Of a stretch of DNA of 60,000 nt, positions 29,897 to 39,083 are shown in pieces (positions within the stretch are counted from its first letter, which is position 1; each line of letters begins with the position of its first letter). The position numbers and the translations under genes were made by a program. The DNA is from Strigamia acuminata (Eukaryota; Arthropoda; Chilopoda; Geophilomorpha; Linotaeniidae), in NCBI GenBank assembly GCA_949358305.1, contig OX442321.1:5545605-5605604 (forward strand). The letters are read 5' to 3'. The notes under the pieces are model-generated. The model saw only the letters and a program-made list of their open reading frames with translations. It had not been told where the DNA came from and made no database searches.

Positions 29897-29912
29897 TATG
29901 ACGATGGTTAGT

Positions 29913-31553
29913 TTAATCGTCCCATTTACTACGATCGAATCTGCAATACACGAGGGCGTAAACTTGTATTTCCGGACTCCAATTGGTGATAGTAGATATT
30001 CTAATGTGATCGTTATCATCAAAATCTACTTTTTTCTCTAAATTGTACGTTCTAAAACATACCGGCATTTTACGTGGTGTTTTTGTAACATCTGTACGTG
30101 GAATATGGAACGTTCGACCATGCCCGTTAATAGACAAGATAAACTCAAACTCGTTAGGTATTACTGTGTATTCTGCTGTAGTAGCATACATGAATAAACT
30201 GATTCGCGTTATATGCCCGTAATGAGGAGTATAAAACTTCCCATTATGTGCAAATAATTTCCATTCTTCGGACACCTTCAAAAACCAATCGGTCCGTTGC
30301 GAATGTAGGAACCCTAGCACTAAATCGGCCTGTTCTTCTACTTCGGGAATATTTAGATTTGATATTTTGTCTTCTAATTCCGTCAATTTCTTATTAACTT
30401 CTATTTTGTTCGCTTCGATGTTAGAATTTAACGTGGCTTCTACCGTATCGACAGTGCCGGCCAAAGCAGCGGGAGCAAAACTTGATTCGTCAACGCTCGG
30501 AATTGCGCTAATTTTTGATATTTCTTCTTGAACGGATGTCAAAATGGACAACATGTTTTCCTGCAACGTTATTATTTGTTCGTTGGCTAATTTGATTTTA
30601 TCGGTAACCTCGTTGACGCTCGTTTGCATTTTATCTGACTTTACGGAATTTTCGTCTACGTACTCGTTTAATTTAAGTTTAGTCTCGTCCAGATCTTTTT
30701 GAATGGCAGTACTGACTGTGTCTAGCTCCGCTTTCGCCGCTTCAATTTTGGTTTTTAAGTCTTCCGTACTTTCGCTACTAACACCAAATTTTGCGGGTAA
30801 AGCTTTGATTTTGGTTTGCAAGGCTTTAACCTCATTTTCCACACTTTTTTCTAACTTTTTTATATCATCCTGTGCTTGTTTTATCTTGTCATTTGATGCC
30901 TCGATGTTGGTTCTGATTTTGTCCACGTCTAAGTTCTGGATTTTGGTTTCTACTTCATCCAATGCTTCGTTTATTTTTGTATCATAATCGGTTTTATTCT
31001 GGATTAAGCTATTAGTCAACGTCTCCAACCCAGTCTTTAAATCTTCGATCGCAGATTCCAACTCGGATTTAACGTCATTTATCAAGTCTTTGATTTTGAT
31101 TTCTAATGCGCTTATTTGTTTTTCGTCAACTTCTACACCACCGGAAGCAGTCGCATTATCTACTAATATCTTAATGTTCGCTTCTAATTCTTTAATTTTC
31201 TTAATCAAATCTTGTTCCAACGTTCCATATTTTATAGTAGCATAGGCAATATCATTTTTGAGTTTATCAATATCCTTCGTATCAATTCCTTCGCCTTGCC
31301 CCGTTAGCTTAGTAGCTTGATCTTGTACGGTACGTTTTAATGCGTTCAAATCGTTAATTATAGAATCGCAAGCAGCTTTCAGGGCATTTTTAGTCTTTGT
31401 GATCTCGTCAAAAATTTTTTTTTCTAGATCGGATAATGCATCGTAACCAACGTGATCTGCGAGAACCTCATCTACTTCTCGACGTTGACGTTTGCCCAAT
31501 TTATGCACTGCGTTAAGACGATAATCGTCTCCTAGTTTATTTACGCTTACCAT
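29913..31553 (-). CDS. Long coiled-coil protein, fibre candidate (546 aa)
   Basis: N-terminus with a basic RQRR stretch, then about 350 residues of nearly continuous heptad-like coiled coil (roughly 50-410, rich in K, E, I, L, T). A C-terminal region of about 135 residues follows that looks globular: aromatic, beta-like, with few charges in runs. Stalk plus C-terminal head is the plan of trimeric virus fibres, so I infer an attachment fibre or spike, but I recognise no sequence homologue. It lies at the end of the leftward structural gene block. Alternative: an internal scaffold. ATG at 31553 is clear. Confidence 0.7.
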   Translation of the reverse strand: MVSVNKLGDDYRLNAVHKLGKRQRREVDEVLADHVGYDALSDLEKKIFDEITKTKNALKAACDSIINDLNALKRTVQDQATKLTGQGEGIDTKDIDKLKNDIAYATIKYGTLEQDLIKKIKELEANIKILVDNATASGGVEVDEKQISALEIKIKDLINDVKSELESAIEDLKTGLETLTNSLIQNKTDYDTKINEALDEVETKIQNLDVDKIRTNIEASNDKIKQAQDDIKKLEKSVENEVKALQTKIKALPAKFGVSSESTEDLKTKIEAAKAELDTVSTAIQKDLDETKLKLNEYVDENSVKSDKMQTSVNEVTDKIKLANEQIITLQENMLSILTSVQEEISKISAIPSVDESSFAPAALAGTVDTVEATLNSNIEANKIEVNKKLTELEDKISNLNIPEVEEQADLVLGFLHSQRTDWFLKVSEEWKLFAHNGKFYTPHYGHITRISLFMYATTAEYTVIPNEFEFILSINGHGRTFHIPRTDVTKTPRKMPVCFRTYNLEKKVDFDDNDHIRISTITNWSPEIQVYALVYCRFDRSKWDD

Positions 31554-31576
31554 TTTTTTAATAGAAGGGAAAAAAA

Positions 31577-31930
31577 CTATTTTTTAATTATTTTTTTTTC
31601 TTCTTTCCTCCATTTTTTTAAAACATATAAGCACAAATGGCCGCAAGTAATTTCGTCAAAATTTTGATACTGATTGTAATTGTATTTTATGTTGTCTCCC
31701 AGATAATCGTATAATTCCAACGGGGGTGGCAAGTCTCCGAAACTATCGAAGTACAGCTTCTTATTTCCAATTTTACTGTATGCCACCCAATGACTTCCGC
31801 TTTCGTGGTGCGTGTTCAAATTAATAATTCCACATTCTTTCGATCGTGGTTTGACGGGTAAAGTATCTCTCGAAAACACTCCTCTAAAAAATGAAATTTT
31901 CATTCGTCTGGCCAGTTCCTCCAACTGCAA
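31577..31930 (-). CDS. Adenovirus-type cysteine protease (copy 1)
   Basis: Ulp1/adenain-like maturation protease. Catalytic set visible: His in SGSHWVAY, Asp in YFDSFG and Cys in TCGHLCLYVL. FRGVF and ECGIINL match the usual Polinton protease. Start uncertain: the frame opens upstream across the end of the preceding gene, the first codon given is TTG, and the first ATG would give MKISFFRGVF. Its C-terminus ends in a Lys run. It sits in the structural block, the usual place being near integrase or capsid genes. Confidence 0.9.
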   Translation of the reverse strand: MQLEELARRMKISFFRGVFSRDTLPVKPRSKECGIINLNTHHESGSHWVAYSKIGNKKLYFDSFGDLPPPLELYDYLGDNIKYNYNQYQNFDEITCGHLCLYVLKKWRKEEKKIIKK

Positions 31931-31944
31931 CGAATCTAGCGGTT

Positions 31945-32412
31945 TTATTTTTTTGTCACCAGTGAGCCGTAAGGTTTCAAGTAAAAACCTTTTCCAGACT
32001 TGCGTTTCCGCGATTTTTTTTTTGCGAATTGCATTCCTTTACCTTCTGAAACTGCATTATGACGTTTTGTCTCATCGAGCATTCTCTTGTTGGTTTTTGC
32101 CTCATCGACAGCTTTGGCAATTCCTGCCGCACCGCCAGCGAGACCGCCTAAAGCCCCCAATAGTGGAAGTAATAAAGGGAAAAATCCGCCAGATTGTTTA
32201 ATTTGATTCGAAGGTATACTCAAAGTCATGCCTTTCTTTTTAGAACCGGCTTTTTTGATCTTGTTTATTTGTCTATCCGTAAGAGACAAGCCATGATTGC
32301 CGTTTAATTGTTCGTATTTCAATCTTAAATGCAAGGGTATCTTTTTTTTGACAGACTTGGATATTTTTCGTTGTTGATTCGGAGATAGATTCACTTTATG
32401 TATCTTATACAT
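31945..32412 (-). CDS. Hydrophobic basic minor virion protein (155 aa)
   Basis: Basic N-terminal half with DRQINKIKKA and SNQIKQSGG, then a Gly/Ala/Leu hydrophobic segment (about residues 80-100) and a strongly basic C-terminus. This layout matches the short Polinton proteins often compared with adenovirus pVI or pX, thought to act on membranes or DNA in the particle; that role is by analogy. It ends a few codons into the protease reading frame. Confidence 0.75.
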   Translation of the reverse strand: MYKIHKVNLSPNQQRKISKSVKKKIPLHLRLKYEQLNGNHGLSLTDRQINKIKKAGSKKKGMTLSIPSNQIKQSGGFFPLLLPLLGALGGLAGGAAGIAKAVDEAKTNKRMLDETKRHNAVSEGKGMQFAKKKSRKRKSGKGFYLKPYGSLVTKK

Positions 32413-32575
32413 TTTTTATTTCTTTTTTATATACGTATATATTATTTTATATATATTTATTTATATATATTATATATTATATATATATATATATTATATA
32501 TATATATATATTATATATATATATATATTATATATATTTATATATATTTTATATACATATATATTATTTTAAAAT
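32413..32575. repeat. TA-rich microsatellite
   Basis: Almost pure (TA)n with few interruptions, between the 155-aa gene and the capsid gene. Probably includes the leftward promoter of the former. Confidence 0.85.
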
Positions 32576-33895
32576 CTAATATAATACTTCGATTTTACCC
32601 TTGTCTAATTTCATAGTCATTAGTCTATCGCTTATTATCAAAGCGTAGGCTTTAGTGTCGGCAGGAACGGTTTCCGCAAATTTCATTTTTATTTGCACGT
32701 CCATTATTCCGGTTTTCATTCTTTCGCTTTGTTTCGTGCAATCTATTACGATGAGCGGGTATATATTTCCGTACTCGAAAGTATTAAACGGTAAATCGTC
32801 GGCACCGTAATAGTCTTTTCTAAATTGAATGCAACTTTCTAAGAATTTACAGAAATTGGCTTTCTTAAAATCATTGTTACTGTCCAGATAAGGATATCGT
32901 TCCGAATTTAAGTAGGCATGAACTTCCGTTACATTGCAGTTATCAAATGTGGCTGGATTTTTTAATTGGTCGTCTCTTTTATTCGTTTGTAAAGCCACGA
33001 TGATGTAACGTGGTTTTTCTGACGTGCTGGTTGTTACCACTCTCCACGCGTGTTCCTTACTTTGTGGCACGTCTGTCATTTCGAACGACCAATGTCGAAA
33101 AGCTAATGGAACGTTCACCCCTCTATCTATGGCAGTGAGTAATCTATTCTTTTGGATATCGGACGGTAAGACGTGCGGCATCAACCAATATAACTGATCG
33201 ATGATAATTTTTCCAACGGGGGTGTTTACTTTTGGGGCAGGACCGGACTGTATCGCTTTAAAAATGGCATCGTTGTCGTGAGTTCGCATTAAGGTCAAAA
33301 CTTGTTTGGCACCATATATGATTTTCGTATAGTCTTCGAAAAATCCCATTAAATGTGTTAACGGTACTAACAAAGAGAACGATCCTTTGGGCGTTGGCAT
33401 TATGTTGTAAAATATTCTACGTTCTAGAAAAGCGGGATTAAGAGTATCTGATGCTTCGCCCTTGTGATGATCTACTATCCATCCCATATTTCCGCTCGAA
33501 TTTTGGAGCTGTTTGTACGTTAGTAAGCCCTTAATAGTGGTAGCATAACCCGGATAATTTATTTCGTCTATTAATTTATCACCTATGTGATATTTCATGT
33601 TGCTGAACAAAAATGGCATAAAGTTATTTCCTAACGTTATTATATGGTCTTGTTCATCAGCTTGAGCGATAAGGTCTGTACCATCCGCTTTCACTAATCT
33701 TCCTGTTATGCAGACGTAACTTTTATGAGGGTGAGTCCATACATCTTCGTTTTGAATGATTAATCGAATTTCGGAATTCACATTATTTAAATTAGTTCCT
33801 ATAATAGGATAATATTCGTGGTAGTTGTAGGCATTAACAGATTCATCGACGACGAATGGTTGTTCGACATCCAAATAATTCTCGGAGACTTGCAT
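32576..33895 (-). CDS. Major capsid protein, double jelly-roll (Polinton)
   Basis: A 439-aa protein from ATG at 33895. Length, position, beta-rich composition and local phrases (WTHPHKSYVCITG, FLFSNMKYHIG, YNIMPTPKG) fit Polinton major capsid proteins, which fold as a double jelly roll. Neighbours are the minor capsid, protease and ATPase genes, as expected. No damage seen. The fold is inferred from family resemblance, not from a structure. Confidence 0.88.
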   Translation of the reverse strand: MQVSENYLDVEQPFVVDESVNAYNYHEYYPIIGTNLNNVNSEIRLIIQNEDVWTHPHKSYVCITGRLVKADGTDLIAQADEQDHIITLGNNFMPFLFSNMKYHIGDKLIDEINYPGYATTIKGLLTYKQLQNSSGNMGWIVDHHKGEASDTLNPAFLERRIFYNIMPTPKGSFSLLVPLTHLMGFFEDYTKIIYGAKQVLTLMRTHDNDAIFKAIQSGPAPKVNTPVGKIIIDQLYWLMPHVLPSDIQKNRLLTAIDRGVNVPLAFRHWSFEMTDVPQSKEHAWRVVTTSTSEKPRYIIVALQTNKRDDQLKNPATFDNCNVTEVHAYLNSERYPYLDSNNDFKKANFCKFLESCIQFRKDYYGADDLPFNTFEYGNIYPLIVIDCTKQSERMKTGIMDVQIKMKFAETVPADTKAYALIISDRLMTMKLDKGKIEVLY

Positions 33896-33899
33896 CGTC

Positions 33900-34110
33900 G
33901 CTATTTTTTAATTACTTAATATATATATTTTTTTTAAAAAGAATTACTTAATTAATTACTTAATATATATATTTTTTTAAAAAGAATTACTTAATTAATT
34001 ACTTAATATATATATATTTTTTAAAAGAGAATTACTTAATTAATTACTTAATATATATTTTTTTTAAAAAGAATTACGGTATTTAATTAATTACTTAATA
34101 TATATTTTTT
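33900..34110. repeat. AT-rich tandem repeat between capsid genes
   Basis: About five units of roughly 44 bp built from gaattacttaattaatt, a TA run and a T/A run. Likely spans the leftward promoter of the major capsid gene. Confidence 0.8.
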
Positions 34111-34272
34111 TTAAAAAGAATTTATATATTCTCGATTATCTGGCCGTATCGAAGACTTTATAATTTTTATATTTCCACCTCTAATCGACGAGGGTGTCTT
34201 GACAGTGGCAGTGTTGGAGCTGGTGCTGGGGGTATTACTTGCCGTTACGTTCTTATTAAAAATTAACGGCAT
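34111..34272 (-). CDS. Small Ser/Thr-rich ORF (53 aa)
   Basis: ATG at 34272, stop at 34111. Starts MPLIFNKNVTASNTPSTSS and ends in a basic stretch. It fills the gap between the two capsid genes on the same strand. Similar short Ser/Thr-rich frames occur in other Polintons, as far as I recall. Function unknown. Confidence 0.55.
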   Translation of the reverse strand: MPLIFNKNVTASNTPSTSSNTATVKTPSSIRGGNIKIIKSSIRPDNREYINSF

Positions 34273-34282
34273 GTTTTTTTAA

Positions 34283-35044
34283 TTACGCTTTAATTAATTT
34301 TCGTAAGTGTAAACGTGTAGTAAAAATTTCTCCTCTCAGATTCAGTGGTTTATCGTCTTGATCGGTCAACCAGATCCTGACTTCGTGTATTTTAGATTGA
34401 TTTTTCACCGGCAAGTAAACTATGTTATACGGCATTTCTACTATTTTGAAGCCTGGCGGGACATTAGGAAAAAATGCGTATATGATCGGAGCCGTCTTCC
34501 CGTTTTTATAAGAGTCGGTAATAAGATCACAATGGACCAGGATAGTGTTAATGTGAAAAATGTTCACCGGATTAATGGATTCGCTTCTACCTACACCGTA
34601 TTTCTTTGTTTTGAGACCGAATAATTTAGCCATACTTCTATTTTCCGAAAAATTGGCCCCGTAACTAGCATCGCTAATCACTAATGTCGTGGACAGAGTA
34701 TTATAATTGGCCACGATGTCGATGAAAGGTGCGTCGTCTTTCATATTCCAGTGTCCTCTGGATTTCATTTCGGTATGTATGTACGAGATAATGTCGGCAA
34801 GTTCGTAACAACCCACGGGAACGATGATGTCGTAGTTGAGCGTACCTATAATACGAGCGGGGACGTTCACGTCTACTTCAATGGTGTAGTATTTGAACAC
34901 GTTGTTGTCCTCGGTTATATTTGGCATCGTGTAAAATGTCTCGAGGCTCACTAATCCCAATTCGTATTCGTCGTCACCCAAAATTAAAGGTGAGCTAAAA
35001 GTAGTGAGGAAATCCGATTTTGTACTGCTTAGTACGATAGACAT
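34283..35044 (-). CDS. Minor capsid (penton-like) protein
   Basis: 253 aa from ATG at 35044; a GTG three codons upstream is unlikely. Beta-rich, with VLSSTKSDFL at the N-terminus and LRGEIFTTRLHLRK at the C-terminus, as in Polinton single jelly-roll proteins that form the vertices. Directly upstream of the small Ser/Thr ORF (10 bp gap) and 26 bp after the 407-aa gene. Confidence 0.85.
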   Translation of the reverse strand: MSIVLSSTKSDFLTTFSSPLILGDDEYELGLVSLETFYTMPNITEDNNVFKYYTIEVDVNVPARIIGTLNYDIIVPVGCYELADIISYIHTEMKSRGHWNMKDDAPFIDIVANYNTLSTTLVISDASYGANFSENRSMAKLFGLKTKKYGVGRSESINPVNIFHINTILVHCDLITDSYKNGKTAPIIYAFFPNVPPGFKIVEMPYNIVYLPVKNQSKIHEVRIWLTDQDDKPLNLRGEIFTTRLHLRKLIKA

Positions 35045-35070
35045 GGTAATCACGATTATTATTACTTTTT

Positions 35071-36294
35071 TTAATTTGCGAGAATTTTCTTCCGCATGTT
35101 TTCAAACTTGGTTTTATCGAGGACTCTTTCCTCTTTTAGTTCCATAAGTATTTCTACAATTTCGTTGTCGTGAGACTGGTTTCCAGCATCCCGTGATGCA
35201 TGCAACAATCGCAGCCTGTCTATTAATTCGTCCGGGTTATTGTAATACTTGTAGTCTATGGAGTTGTATGGATGATACGTTTTCTTAACGCCTTTGCCAG
35301 CTTGGGGTGTGTTCTTGCCAGCTTGGGGTGTTGTCTTTGGACGATTTTTATACAGTTCCCAAATTCGTTTAACCACTGTCATATACTTTTCTCCTTTACT
35401 AGACTTTGGCATATTAGTTGCTGAATTGTTCTTTTTAAATAACCCTTGACTAGAAATGAGAATCCTGCCGTAATCCACAAAATTTTGGTCTGTCATAGTT
35501 CCTTCAATCGGTGGAAGTTTTTGCATGAGGAGATGCATTAATGTTGGAGTTCGTGAATACTTTACGTTTTTCACAAGTATATGAGTTGGAAAGAATTTAA
35601 CTTCTTCGACTCCTATTTTAAATTTTGAATCATACGGGTCATATCTAATTCCAAACACCGTATCTAAATGAGCCGCATTTTCGGCGTAATATTTCAAGAA
35701 CTCTTGCTGTACTGCGTTTTGCGATTCTTTGTCCGTCATTTTTAATTCGAGACTTCTTCTTATGTCTCGTTGATATTTTACATTTGGAAGCACATGAGCA
35801 AATTGCCAATCATCATCATCAACATCATCTTCTACAAGGCTCGTCTCTCCCTCTCTTTGAAATGAAACATTTTCCTCTTCATTCCCATCATCCCGGCCAA
35901 ACTTAAGTCGAGGAGTTTCAATTTTACTCGAGGACAAGCTTTGGCGACTGAACTGCCTTTTTAAGGATGAACTTTCCCAAGGTAAGAGCGGTGATTCTAG
36001 ATCCATTTCGTACTTTAAATTATTGGACTTACTTGTAATGGGTGTGAAAGATGACAACTCTCTTTTAATGGGAGTGGAAGGTGAGGATTTGAAAGTCGTA
36101 GGTGGTAGAGCAAGGGGTGGAGATAGTTGCTGCTGCTGCTGCGGCAGGCTATGCAATGCGGCAGTTACAGGTTTGAAGAATGCACCGAGCGCTTCATCTT
36201 CGGATCCTCTGTTTAACTTATCTTGCAGAAACTTTTTTTTCAAGCTCTGTTTTAATTTCTCGTAATTTCCACGCTGTTGTTTATTCATGTTCAT
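35071..36294 (-). CDS. Polinton conserved protein of unknown function (407 aa)
   Basis: N-terminal half disordered, with a Gln run and Ser/Pro-rich stretches. The C-terminal half is ordered, with GRILISSQGLF, YMTVVKRIWELY and a terminal DELIDRLRLLHASRDAGN helix region. I recall this C-terminal pattern in many arthropod Polinton proteins, but no function is known. The ATG overlaps the last 14 bases of the ATPase gene. TPQAGK is repeated twice in a row (about residues 315-330). Confidence 0.75.
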   Translation of the reverse strand: MNMNKQQRGNYEKLKQSLKKKFLQDKLNRGSEDEALGAFFKPVTAALHSLPQQQQQLSPPLALPPTTFKSSPSTPIKRELSSFTPITSKSNNLKYEMDLESPLLPWESSSLKRQFSRQSLSSSKIETPRLKFGRDDGNEEENVSFQREGETSLVEDDVDDDDWQFAHVLPNVKYQRDIRRSLELKMTDKESQNAVQQEFLKYYAENAAHLDTVFGIRYDPYDSKFKIGVEEVKFFPTHILVKNVKYSRTPTLMHLLMQKLPPIEGTMTDQNFVDYGRILISSQGLFKKNNSATNMPKSSKGEKYMTVVKRIWELYKNRPKTTPQAGKNTPQAGKGVKKTYHPYNSIDYKYYNNPDELIDRLRLLHASRDAGNQSHDNEIVEILMELKEERVLDKTKFENMRKKILAN

Positions 36295-36958
36295 TTTTTA
36301 AAAATGGGGAAAATTTATTTTTATATCTCCCGCTCGACATAGACTTGGTCTTGTCTATCGTGAGAAAGCCAAACGTATCATCGTCCCAACACGACTTACA
36401 CATGTCTCTGAATCGAACGTACGTCATGTCCGTTCCAACATGGTTGTCAAAAACGTGTTTCATGTTTCTTTCGTCTTGTCTGAACATGATTATTAAATTG
36501 GCATTGTCTCTTATCACCTGTTTTGGGATCCGGCTATAAGTCTGACACAAGTAAAAAGAGTCTACGTTACTATGACGGCCCTGGGCAAAATATTTCTCAA
36601 TATTATGTTGCTTGTCGGTCATCACATCGTCAAACACAAAAATAGACTTGTTCACAGTTTTATCAAAAAGTTGTTCGGGAGACGGCACATCTTCGTTGCT
36701 CGGGAAGAAATGAGCTACCTGTTCGCCCAATTCCGATTCTAGATCCTCGAACAACTCTCTTAACCGCTCGTATTTTGGTTGAAATAAAGTTTTAGAAAAC
36801 ACCATCAGCTTGTCAAATCGTAACCAGTGCAGGAAGTTTAGCAACAGATTCGTTTTCCCACATTCAGCCGGGCCACACATGATGCATCTTATGTTTTTTG
36901 GCAGAATCGACTTATCACATTTATCCAAACGCCCCGTGTCAAAATTTATGACATTCAT
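36281..36958 (-). CDS. FtsK/HerA-type genome packaging ATPase
   Basis: 225 aa. Walker A CGPAECGKT near residue 30, Walker B SIFVFDDVMTD near 115, and a downstream QGRHSNVDSFYLCQTY stretch typical of the A32-like family. It would pump element DNA into the capsid. It is first in the leftward block and separated by only about 36 bp from the rightward zinc-ribbon ORF, so a bidirectional promoter lies at 36959-36994. Confidence 0.93.
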   Translation of the reverse strand: MNVINFDTGRLDKCDKSILPKNIRCIMCGPAECGKTNLLLNFLHWLRFDKLMVFSKTLFQPKYERLRELFEDLESELGEQVAHFFPSNEDVPSPEQLFDKTVNKSIFVFDDVMTDKQHNIEKYFAQGRHSNVDSFYLCQTYSRIPKQVIRDNANLIIMFRQDERNMKHVFDNHVGTDMTYVRFRDMCKSCWDDDTFGFLTIDKTKSMSSGRYKNKFSPFLKNEHE

Positions 36959-36994
36959 TTTTTATATTCCCGTAATAAAAAAAAGAAGACAAAC

Positions 36995-37159
36995 ATGTTT
37001 TGCGTTAAATGTAAAAAGTCTACTCCTACCGGCACGTTGGAAATGGGAGTCACTAAAAACAACAGAGCCTACAAAAGAGGTAAATGCTTGGCATGCGGGA
37101 CCTTGAAATATCAGTTCATAAAAAAAAAAAATCTCCAGCAACCGGAAAAGGACTTTTGA
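36995..37159 (+). CDS. Short zinc-ribbon ORF (54 aa)
   Basis: ATG at 36995. CVKC and CLAC pairs about 30 residues apart make a small zinc ribbon. Such ribbons are often the N-terminus of a longer Polinton protein that includes the phospholipase domain. Here the ribbon frame meets the phospholipase frame at a run of twelve A (37120-37131) and then ends at 37159; the two frames differ by one base. Confidence 0.7.
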   Translation: MFCVKCKKSTPTGTLEMGVTKNNRAYKRGKCLACGTLKYQFIKKKNLQQPEKDF

Positions 37160-37488
37160 ATAAACTAATCAATAAATTACCGGTAGAAATGCATATCCCT
37201 GGGTACAATTATTGCGGTCCAGGCACAAAATTAGATAAGCGTTTAGCTAGAGGTGATAAAGGCATAAACCCATTGGATGAAGCGTGCAAGCTGCACGACA
37301 TTGCTTACATAAATGAGAACTTAGAAGCCAGACACGAAGCAGACAGAAAGTTGGTCGAAGCATGTGTTTTAATCATCTCCGATCCAACAGTCAGTTTAAG
37401 CACAAAATTAGCCGCCAAAGCAATCAAAGCAACGTTCAATACCAAACTTAAACTGGGAATGGGACTAAAAAAAAAAAAAAATGCCTGA
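37084..37488 (+). CDS. Phospholipase A2-like ORF (parvovirus type)
   Basis: 134 aa. Calcium loop YCGPGT and catalytic CKLHDIAY are present, the pattern of viral capsid phospholipases A2 that act on membranes. Starts inside the zinc-ribbon ORF and overlaps the integrase start by 8 bases at the 3' end, after a second A run (37467-37481). Either an own start at 37084 or frame slippage at the twelve-A run could express it. Confidence 0.82.
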   Translation: MLGMRDLEISVHKKKKSPATGKGLLNKLINKLPVEMHIPGYNYCGPGTKLDKRLARGDKGINPLDEACKLHDIAYINENLEARHEADRKLVEACVLIISDPTVSLSTKLAAKAIKATFNTKLKLGMGLKKKKNA

Positions 37489-38434
37489 CATAGAACAACT
37501 GGTATCTGAATTACATAAGCCGGCACGTAGGCATTACGTCAGACGTCCGGTCGTATCTTTTGCAATCAACGACTTATGGCAGATCGATTTAGTCGAATTG
37601 ATACCTTTTTCCCGTGTAAACAAAGGTTATAAATACTTATTAACGGTTATAGATGCGTTCTCTAAATATGCGTATGCGGTTCCCATCAAATCAAAGACTG
37701 GCAAAGACGTAACCGCTGCATTTGAAAAGGTGCTTGTCAAAGCGGGGAATAAGGGGCCGGTCAACATGGCATCCGATTGGGGGAAAGAATTCTACAATTC
37801 CCATTTCAAGGCACTGGTCAAAAAGTTCAACATCAACCATTTTTCCACACACTCGCCGTTGAAAGCGAGCATGGTCGAGCGGTTCAATCGCACGCTCAAA
37901 GAGCGCATGTACAGGCATTTTACTTTGAAAGGTTCGAGGAATTGGATTACTATCTTACCCCAATTGATGACCCGTTATAACTCTTCGGTTCACCGTACGA
38001 CCAACATGAAACCCAAAGATGTGGCTCCCAAACATGAAAAGGCGCTCAGACTAAAATTACTTCCCGAACCAGCAACGTCCAAGCCTAAATTCAAAGTGGG
38101 CGACCGAGTGCGTATTTCCAAATCCAAATCCATATTTGACAAAGGGTTTTTGCAAAATTGGACTAATGAAATCTTTACAATTGATAAAGTGGACACGACG
38201 TATGAACCTCCAATTTTCAAATTGAAAGACAGTTTGGGAGAATCGATCGAAGGTTCCTTTTACCGTGAAGAACTCCAAAAAACTGAAACCAGGGTAGATG
38301 ATCCCTACTTGATCGAGAAAGTCATTAAAAAAAAGAAAAACAGCGATGGATCATGGAAGTACCTAGTGAAATGGGTCGGCTACGATCAGAAGCATAATTC
38401 ATGGGTGGATGATCTCATCGACATTAAAAAATGA
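37481..38434 (+). CDS. Polinton integrase (DDE, chromodomain)
   Basis: 317 aa retrovirus-type integrase that inserts the element. Core: Asp in WQIDLVEL (about 32), Asp in ASDWGKEF (about 92), Glu in MVERFNRTLKE (about 131). C-terminal chromodomain (about 275-315: WKYLVKWVGY, SWVDD), which in relatives reads histone marks and may steer insertion. Start ATG overlaps the phospholipase ORF; the stop overlaps the next ATG (ATGA). Confidence 0.96.
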   Translation: MPDIEQLVSELHKPARRHYVRRPVVSFAINDLWQIDLVELIPFSRVNKGYKYLLTVIDAFSKYAYAVPIKSKTGKDVTAAFEKVLVKAGNKGPVNMASDWGKEFYNSHFKALVKKFNINHFSTHSPLKASMVERFNRTLKERMYRHFTLKGSRNWITILPQLMTRYNSSVHRTTNMKPKDVAPKHEKALRLKLLPEPATSKPKFKVGDRVRISKSKSIFDKGFLQNWTNEIFTIDKVDTTYEPPIFKLKDSLGESIEGSFYREELQKTETRVDDPYLIEKVIKKKKNSDGSWKYLVKWVGYDQKHNSWVDDLIDIKK

Positions 38435-38850
38435 ATAACGTGGAAATTTACAACTGGGCGAAGAATAAACTACGTATCGCTCACTTCAACAACGTGTTGC
38501 CCATCGATTGCTTGAAACCGCTCGCGAATCACCGGGGCAAGAATGAAAGCTTCGTCATCAATTTAGACCCATCGACGGGTGGTGGTACCCATTGGGTCAG
38601 CTTGTATCTTTGCAATGACAGAGGCATATACTTTGATAATTTGGGAAACGTTCCACCTAAAGAGATCATTGATTTTGTCGGAAGAGACGTTACCCTAGAT
38701 TATGCTACAAAAGAAATGTATTCGTTGACAAAAGAGGATTCTTGCGGGATGTTTTGCCTCTTTGCGCTCTATTTAGCAGCCAATCTTAATCTCAGGCAGA
38801 ATACAATCATTAAAATCATTCGAGGAATGAATAATCTTGAGTTGTTGTAA
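38431..38850 (+). CDS. Adenovirus-type cysteine protease (copy 2)
   Basis: 139 aa. His in GGTHWVSLYL, Asp in YFDNLGN and Cys in DSCGMFCLFAL make a complete catalytic set; LPIDCLKPL and FVINLDPS match the Polinton protease layout. Overlaps the integrase stop by 4 bases. It is only modestly similar to the protease at 31577-31930, so it is not a recent duplicate. Either one of the two processes a distinct substrate or one is an acquired copy. Confidence 0.88.
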   Translation: MNNVEIYNWAKNKLRIAHFNNVLPIDCLKPLANHRGKNESFVINLDPSTGGGTHWVSLYLCNDRGIYFDNLGNVPPKEIIDFVGRDVTLDYATKEMYSLTKEDSCGMFCLFALYLAANLNLRQNTIIKIIRGMNNLELL

Positions 38851-39083
38851 AGTAAACCCAATTTCCATTTTTCTCAAAAAAATGAAATTATTTAAGAAGT
38901 TAAAACAATCCTAATTTGAAATCAACAAAGATTCGCACAAAACCTTGCGGAAAGTCTGCAAACAAGCACGGGCATGTGTTAAAGTCCGTGTCAAATCAAA
39001 AAATGAAACCGTAACAAAAATTTTCTATATATAAAAAAGCAACATTATTATATTCACTTCAATTTGAGAAAGAAAAGAATTAA
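38851..39083 (+). promoter_or_regulatory. Intergenic region with TATA box
   Basis: TATATATAAAAA at 39026-39037 lies about 50 bp before the ATG of the next ORF, with TTCACTTCA as a possible initiator. The rest is AT-rich with no ORF. Confidence 0.5.

Noticed and set aside
32398-32616. 72-codon plus-strand frame
   Set aside because: Translation of a TA microsatellite.
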